Shown: positions 7,169-10,937 of the stretch, piece by piece
How positions within the stretch are numbered: the stretch's first letter is position 1
Layout: each line of letters starts with the position of its first letter
NCBI GenBank assembly: GCA_030597435.1
Contig: JAUVRV010000049.1
Coordinates: 1 to 10,937, forward strand
DNA: 10,937 bases
Source: Gemmatimonadales bacterium
GTDB lineage: Bacteria; Gemmatimonadota; Gemmatimonadetes; Gemmatimonadales; GWC2-71-9
Direction of reading: 5' to 3'
Position numbers and translations under genes: made by a program
Notes under the pieces: generated by a model
The model's database searches: none
Told to the model about the DNA's origin: nothing
Seen by the model: the letters and a program-made list of their open reading frames with translations, nothing else

Positions 7169-7477
7169 CTACTTCATGTTCGTTGCTTCTGCCCCACCGT
7201 GCAACTCCAGCTTCAGTCTCTCGAAATTCCACGCCAATGCGTGGAGTATCACTACCGTAACGGCACACAGTATGGCGAATACGGCGGTGAGCCCTGCCGC
7301 GAACCACAACACGACCTCTCGACTGAGCGTCGCGAAGTTGAGTCCGATGAGCAGGAAAGCGACTATCATGAGACTTATGCTGTAACGCTGCATCCGATGG
7401 GCCATAACTGCCGGTGGGATCACGTGCTTGCGGGTAATGAACACGCCGGGAATAGCTTCGACCGTTGGTCTCTGCAC
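7169..7477 (-). CDS. Small two-helix membrane protein, function unknown
   Basis: I place the start at GTG 7475-7477 because a GGAGGT ribosome site (7481-7486 on the plus strand) lies just before it. A longer frame from TTG 7531 adds 18 residues without a ribosome site. The product has 102 aa and ends at TAG 7169-7171. After about 30 polar and basic residues come two hydrophobic segments, about 32-49 (ISLMIVAFLLIGLNF) and 54-80 (EVVLWFAAGLTAVFAIL and onward), then a charged tail containing WNFERLKLELHGG. The pattern suggests an inner-membrane hairpin with both ends in the cytoplasm, given the Arg/Lys before helix 1. It lies downstream of the split kinase/TPR locus on the same strand, with a hairpin in between. 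No family is recognised. Confidence 0.7.
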   Translation of the reverse strand: MQRPTVEAIPGVFITRKHVIPPAVMAHRMQRYSISLMIVAFLLIGLNFATLSREVVLWFAAGLTAVFAILCAVTVVILHALAWNFERLKLELHGGAEATNMK

Positions 7478-7554
7478 TTTACCTCCCAGAAGAGCCGTCC
7501 CAAGTGTTGGGAAATCAGGTTCTGGAGTCAATAGCGAGTGAGGTAGGGGGTCAG

Positions 7555-7572
7555 GACAGGATCAATCCTGTC
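7555..7572 (-). terminator. Small perfect hairpin downstream of the TPR gene
   Basis: GACAGGA at 7555-7561 and TCCTGTC at 7566-7572 form a 7-bp stem with a TCAA loop (TTGA on the minus strand). It lies 75 nt past the stop of the minus-strand TPR gene and 78 nt before the start of the small membrane gene. It may end the kinase/TPR transcript, though no T-run follows. Confidence 0.3.
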
Positions 7573-7646
7573 GCGCCCGCCACACGGTCAGGGTGTCTCG
7601 TCAGGAACCGTCGGCCTCACCACGCCTACGGGTGTCGCCCGGTGCG

Positions 7647-9056
7647 TCAGGGGTTTTCCGGCGATGCCGCGTACCGGGCTGCTGCCCCTTCGAGCCGCAC
7701 TCGGGGCAGGATCACGTTTTGGAACCGAGGCGTGTCCCAGATTGGGGCCAGGATGGGGTCCCAGATTTCGTATTGGACGCGGAACGGCAAGGCGAAGACC
7801 CTCTCCTCGAGCGCGTCCAGCGCTCGATCTGGCTCGCCAAGTAACATCCACGTCTGAGGCCAACCCCGTACTGGTGCCTCTGGCACGAGCGTTGGGTCCC
7901 CGGCCTCCAGCGCCTCGCCCATAAGCCGGTAGGAGGCGGGGTCTGGCAGATAGGAAGCGAAGCGATCGATCGCTTCCCGGTAGCGGCCGTCGACAAGCAT
8001 CAGGTTGGCCAGGACCGTCCGGAGGTAGTGCACGTCTCCGGCCGTGTCCATCGCAAGCCCCTCCTCCAACATCGCTTCGGCCTCTTCCGCGCGGTCGTTC
8101 ATGTACAGCGTGAAACCGTGTACATCCAGACGGATGGGCGACCGGTCGATGGCTAGCGCCCGGCCGGTTTCTCGCAGCGACTCGTCGAGGCGCCCCATGC
8201 CCCAGAGCAGCTCCGCATATTGGGTGTGGGCCTCCTCGTTGTCCGGATCGAGTTCCAGCGCCAGTAGGAACTCCCGTTCGCCGTCCTCCCACTCCCACCG
8301 GTCGCGGTGCACGCCACCGAGGGCCACCCGTGCCGAGGCGTTCCGTGGGTCCAGCTGGAGCGCGCGGTGGGCCGCTGCCTCCGCCGCGGCGAGGCTGCGC
8401 GCCCACACCACGGAGTCCGTGGACTCGCCTCCCAGCCCCGTGTACAACGGGTTCAGTGCGTGGGCCTCGGCCAGCCCGGCCCACGCAGGCGCCCACATGG
8501 AGTCCCTGGTGACCGAGGCTTCGAAGAGGCGCACCGCCTCCCCGATCCCGGGGCCCCGCCGACGCAGCGCTGCCCGTCCGCTCAGGTACAGGTCATACGC
8601 GCCCATGTCGAGCGTGGGAGAGACAAGCTCTTCCTGGCTCAGGCCGAGGGGAACGCGCAGCGAATCGGCAATGGCTTCGGCGATCTCCGTCTGGATGGCA
8701 AAGATGTTCTCGAGCCGGCGATCGTATGTCTGCGACCACAGGCGGAAGCCGTCCGAGGTGCTCACCAGTTCGGCACTGATGCGTAGTTGATCCCCGTCCT
8801 TCCGGACGCTTCCGCCGAGGAGGTACGGCACACCGAGTTCCTCGCCAACCTGCCGCAGGTCCAGGTCCCGGCCCTTGTAGCTGAATGCGGACGACCGGGC
8901 CGCTACTCGGAGGCCTCGGATCTTGGATAGCACGGTGAGGATCTCCTCTGAGATGCCATCGCTGAAGTACTCCTGGTCGCGTTCCGGGCTCATGTCCGCA
9001 AACGGGAGCACCGCAATGGCGGGGCGGGGATCCTCGGCCAGGGCCAGATAGGTCAG
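7647..9056 (-). CDS. TolB/FlgO-like plus TPR sensor half of a kinase, cut off by an in-frame stop
   Basis: The frame is open from just after the TAA at 9057-9059 to TGA 7647-7649. The first conventional start, GTG 9009-9011, gives 454 aa beginning at LPFADMSPERD. Residues 1-125 carry the hallmarks of the TolB/FlgO-like domain fused to Gemmatimonadota kinases: LPFADMSPERDQEYFSDG, SEEIL, and GGSVRKDGDQLRISAELV with FRLWSQTYDR. About 135-430 are TPR repeats (for example DPRNASARVALGGVHRDRWE), ending with a tail containing PIWDTPRFQNVILPRVRL. The first beta strand (AIAVLPF) is cut by the GTG start, no ribosome site precedes it, and no signal peptide or membrane helix is present. If made alone it would be cytoplasmic, unlike its fused relatives. 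It shares its frame exactly with the upstream kinase, so it is probably the detached C-terminal half of that protein. Confidence 0.85.
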   Translation of the reverse strand: MTYLALAEDPRPAIAVLPFADMSPERDQEYFSDGISEEILTVLSKIRGLRVAARSSAFSYKGRDLDLRQVGEELGVPYLLGGSVRKDGDQLRISAELVSTSDGFRLWSQTYDRRLENIFAIQTEIAEAIADSLRVPLGLSQEELVSPTLDMGAYDLYLSGRAALRRRGPGIGEAVRLFEASVTRDSMWAPAWAGLAEAHALNPLYTGLGGESTDSVVWARSLAAAEAAAHRALQLDPRNASARVALGGVHRDRWEWEDGEREFLLALELDPDNEEAHTQYAELLWGMGRLDESLRETGRALAIDRSPIRLDVHGFTLYMNDRAEEAEAMLEEGLAMDTAGDVHYLRTVLANLMLVDGRYREAIDRFASYLPDPASYRLMGEALEAGDPTLVPEAPVRGWPQTWMLLGEPDRALDALEERVFALPFRVQYEIWDPILAPIWDTPRFQNVILPRVRLEGAAARYAASPENP

Positions 9057-10040
9057 TTATGATCGCGTGATGGTCGCCTCGGTCGAATCCCCCGCCGAGG
9101 TTTGACCGCCGCCCCGTCCAAAGAGCGCCCATACGAGTACGGCCACCGCTGCTACGGGAACGGCTATGCGAGCGGCGCGTGACCATTGAGAAGGTCTCGT
9201 CACCGGAGCCTTGGCCACGAGTGCGTTCGCAAACGCCTTGGTGTTTTCGAAACGATCGGCCGGCACTTTGGCCAGGGCCTTGTCCACTGCGGCTTCGATG
9301 TGTGCGGGTACCGTGTCACGGATCGTACGGAGCTGCACCGGCTTCTCGCCGACGACTTTGGCGATGACGGCCTGCACGTTGGACCCAGTGAACGGCGGGT
9401 CGCCGGCCAACATCTCGTACAGCACGCTTCCCAGAGCGTAGATGTCGGTTGTGGGCTTGGCCTCGCGGTCACCGGTTGCCTGCTCGGGACTCATGTAAGA
9501 GGGCGTACCGACCGACAGCCCGGTCGCGGTGATGCGGTCGCCACCCGCGTGGTCGACCGCCAGGGCGATACCGAAGTCCGCCACCATGGGCGTGCCCTCG
9601 TGCAGCATGATGTTGTCGGGCTTGATGTCGCGGTGGATGACGTCGCGGCGGTGTGCATAATCCAGTGCTTCCGCCACCGCGCGCGTGATCGAGACCGCTT
9701 CCTCGACGGAGAGTTGCCGTTCCCGATCGATCTTGTCACGCAGGGACTCGCCCTCGACTAACGGCATCACATAATACAGATCCCCGTCCGCCTCACCGGA
9801 ATCGTAGAGCTGCACGATGTTGGGGTGATGGAGGTTGGCGGTGACCCGAATCTCGTTGAGGAAACGATCCGCTCCCAGCACCGCGGCGATCTCCGGTAGC
9901 AGAACCTTGAGCGCCACCTTGCGGTGATGCTTGACGTCGTGGGCGAGATAGACCGTTGCCATGCCACCCTCGCCGAGCTTGCGCTCGACCGTGTAACGGT
10001 CCGCCAACGCGGTCTTGAGGCGATCATATTGCTCGGGCAT
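9057..10040 (-). CDS. Transmembrane Hanks-type Ser/Thr protein kinase, C-terminal half separated by a stop
   Basis: This 327-aa product starts at ATG 10038-10040 and has a full kinase domain at about residues 16-275: GEGGMATVYLA, Lys45 in VALK, Glu63, VIHRDIKPDN (Asp138), DFG 155-157 and YMSPEQA at 182-188. It should be catalytically active. A single membrane helix (about 291-307, IAVPVAAVAVLVWALFG) is followed by only some 20 residues before TAA. Relatives continue straight into a TolB-like/TPR sensor; here that part follows in the same frame 15 codons later. It could still act as a membrane kinase without its sensor, or with the separate downstream product. The ribosome site is weak. It is clearly paralogous to the first kinase, which points toward it, and is divergent from the Ig-like lipoprotein gene. 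Confidence 0.92.
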   Translation of the reverse strand: MPEQYDRLKTALADRYTVERKLGEGGMATVYLAHDVKHHRKVALKVLLPEIAAVLGADRFLNEIRVTANLHHPNIVQLYDSGEADGDLYYVMPLVEGESLRDKIDRERQLSVEEAVSITRAVAEALDYAHRRDVIHRDIKPDNIMLHEGTPMVADFGIALAVDHAGGDRITATGLSVGTPSYMSPEQATGDREAKPTTDIYALGSVLYEMLAGDPPFTGSNVQAVIAKVVGEKPVQLRTIRDTVPAHIEAAVDKALAKVPADRFENTKAFANALVAKAPVTRPSQWSRAARIAVPVAAVAVLVWALFGRGGGQTSAGDSTEATITRS

Positions 10041-10088
10041 GGCTCATACCGCTCGATTCTCGATAGGAAACTGAATCCCGCCCCTCGA

Positions 10089-10117
10089 AGTATCACGCAC
10101 GGTTCGGGTGGTGTCCA
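10089..10117 (-). promoter_or_regulatory. Sigma-70-like promoter of the second kinase
   Basis: On the minus strand TGGACA (10112-10117; five of six to the -35 consensus) is followed after exactly 17 bp by GATACT (10089-10094; four of six to the -10 consensus). A transcript would begin near 10082, leaving a leader of about 40 nt before ATG 10040. I saw no comparable pair for the divergent lipoprotein gene in the rest of 10041-10285. Confidence 0.45.
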
Positions 10118-10285
10118 GCCATTCGGATGAGGGTTCTCGTTCACCGGTTGCTCTCATGAACGCGACGCTGCGCCGGTCGCGCCAATCCTCCCGAGCCGCC
10201 ACACGCATTGCCGCGGCCTCATCTGAACCCCAGATTACACTTGCCGCAGATAACACGTTGAACCGGGACCGATTGGGAGGTCCGC

Positions 10286-10937
10286 TTGTCAGTTTCGGCC
10301 CGCACACTACTGATTGTCGCTCTGGCTACCGCTTGTTCCGATTCTGCCGGTACCGGGATAAGCGACCCAGTCGCCATTCGTATCGTCTCGGGCAACCTGC
10401 AATCGGGGGTTGTCGGTGGTGAGCTTCAGAACGCGATCGTGGTCAGAGTGGATGACGCAGACGGCAACCCGGTCGCCAACCAGACCCTGGAATTCCGCGT
10501 TACCGCCGGCGGCGGAAGTGTCCTGAACGGCTCATCGGTAACGAATGCAAGCGGGCTTGCGGAAAACCGTTGGACCCTGGGCACAACCGCGGCCGACACT
10601 CACAAGGTCGAGGTACGTGGTTCTTCGCTGACAACGGGACAGCCACTGCCACCGGCATTGTTTGGCGCATTACCACTGGCAGATCTGCCGTCGGCAGTAC
10701 AGAAGCAGGGCGGTGACATGCAGGTTGGTGACGCGGGGACGACTCTAGGAGACAGTCTGCAGGTTAGAGTGACCGATCGATATCAGAATCCCGCACCGGG
10801 AGTGGTCGTCACTTGGTTGGTGACATCGGGCGGCGGATCGGTAAGCGGAGACACTACGGTCACTGACGCCACTGGAGCCGCCGCAGTGGAATGGTGGTTA
10901 GGCACACGAGTGGACACGACGCACCAGGTTGATGCGG
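10286..10937 (+). CDS. Lipoprotein with tandem bacterial Ig-like (group 1) repeats, 3' end outside window
   Basis: Translation begins at TTG 10286, 5 nt after a perfect GGGAGG at 10275-10280, and stays open to the window end (217 codons so far). Residues 1-17 form a short signal peptide with Arg6, a hydrophobic core (LLIVALATA) and Cys17 in a lipobox-like ATAC, so it is probably lipidated. Two Ig-like group 1 (invasin/intimin type) repeats follow, at about 28-112 and 137 to the end. Each has the pattern of a polar strand ending VRVDD or VRVTD, a QTLEFRVTAGGGSV or VVVTWLVTSGGGSV strand, and an A-SG or A-TG turn followed by a WTLG or WWLG strand. Such repeats build extended rods on cell surfaces for adhesion or display. 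More repeats probably follow downstream. It is divergent from the second kinase, with 245 nt between them. Confidence 0.85.
   Translation, partial: MSVSARTLLIVALATACSDSAGTGISDPVAIRIVSGNLQSGVVGGELQNAIVVRVDDADGNPVANQTLEFRVTAGGGSVLNGSSVTNASGLAENRWTLGTTAADTHKVEVRGSSLTTGQPLPPALFGALPLADLPSAVQKQGGDMQVGDAGTTLGDSLQVRVTDRYQNPAPGVVVTWLVTSGGGSVSGDTTVTDATGAAAVEWWLGTRVDTTHQVDA

Noticed and set aside
7588..8496. Minus-strand frame of about 300 codons inside the TPR region
   Set aside because: Low-complexity Gly/Arg/Pro-rich product typical of a shadow frame in GC-rich DNA; the overlapping TPR frame has clear domain motifs.
10208..10250. TTGCCG boxes as -35 of the lipoprotein gene
   Set aside because: No acceptable -10 at 16-18 bp from either copy.
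10620..10690. Possible frameshift between the two Ig-like repeats
   Set aside because: The linker has weaker codon bias and another frame is open there, but the main frame runs uninterrupted from one good Ig repeat to the next, so no shift is needed.

Overview
The window most likely comes from a high-GC, Gram-negative member of the Gemmatimonadota or a close relative. The evidence is two Hanks-type Ser/Thr kinases with C-terminal TolB-like/TPR sensor regions, an exported beta-rich protein ending in a glycogen-binding (CBM48/AMPK-like) domain, and a lipoprotein with bacterial Ig-like repeats. This placement comes from recalled protein family composition, not from a search.

Layout, left to right. 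1-1559 (+): the 3' end of a conserved hypothetical gene, followed 14 nt later by the exported protein with the C-terminal glycogen-binding domain. 1560-1843: no intact gene, but two short outward-pointing 3' gene ends with strong coding signature abut near 1682-1690, which looks like a deletion scar. 1844-2953 (-): an alpha/beta hydrolase (TAP-like C-terminal part) with three membrane helices that lacks its N-terminal half and catalytic serine. 2954-3257: control region of the first kinase, with an 11-bp tandem repeat, a -10-like box and a strong Shine-Dalgarno. 3258-6476 (+): a 1072-aa transmembrane kinase with a TPR-rich C-terminal half. 6538-7101 (+): a 98-aa Cys-rich small protein and a 55-aa small ORF. 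7169-7477 (-): a 102-aa two-helix membrane protein. 7647-10040 (-): a second transmembrane kinase and its TolB-like/TPR sensor half, which normally form one protein but are separated here by a single in-frame TAA at 9057-9059. 10286 to the end (+): the start of an Ig-like-repeat lipoprotein, divergent from the second kinase.

Together this is a signalling and envelope region. Two related membrane kinases face each other across a cluster of small genes of unknown function, and exported proteins lie on both sides. At least four genes or gene ends look broken or reduced (the kinase/TPR split, the headless hydrolase and two 3' remnants), so the region appears to be undergoing gene turnover. I found no clear mobile element, RNA gene or CRISPR array. 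The most unusual points are the in-frame stop in the second kinase, the paired 3' remnants, and the first kinase's best ribosome binding site being positioned over a GTC codon.
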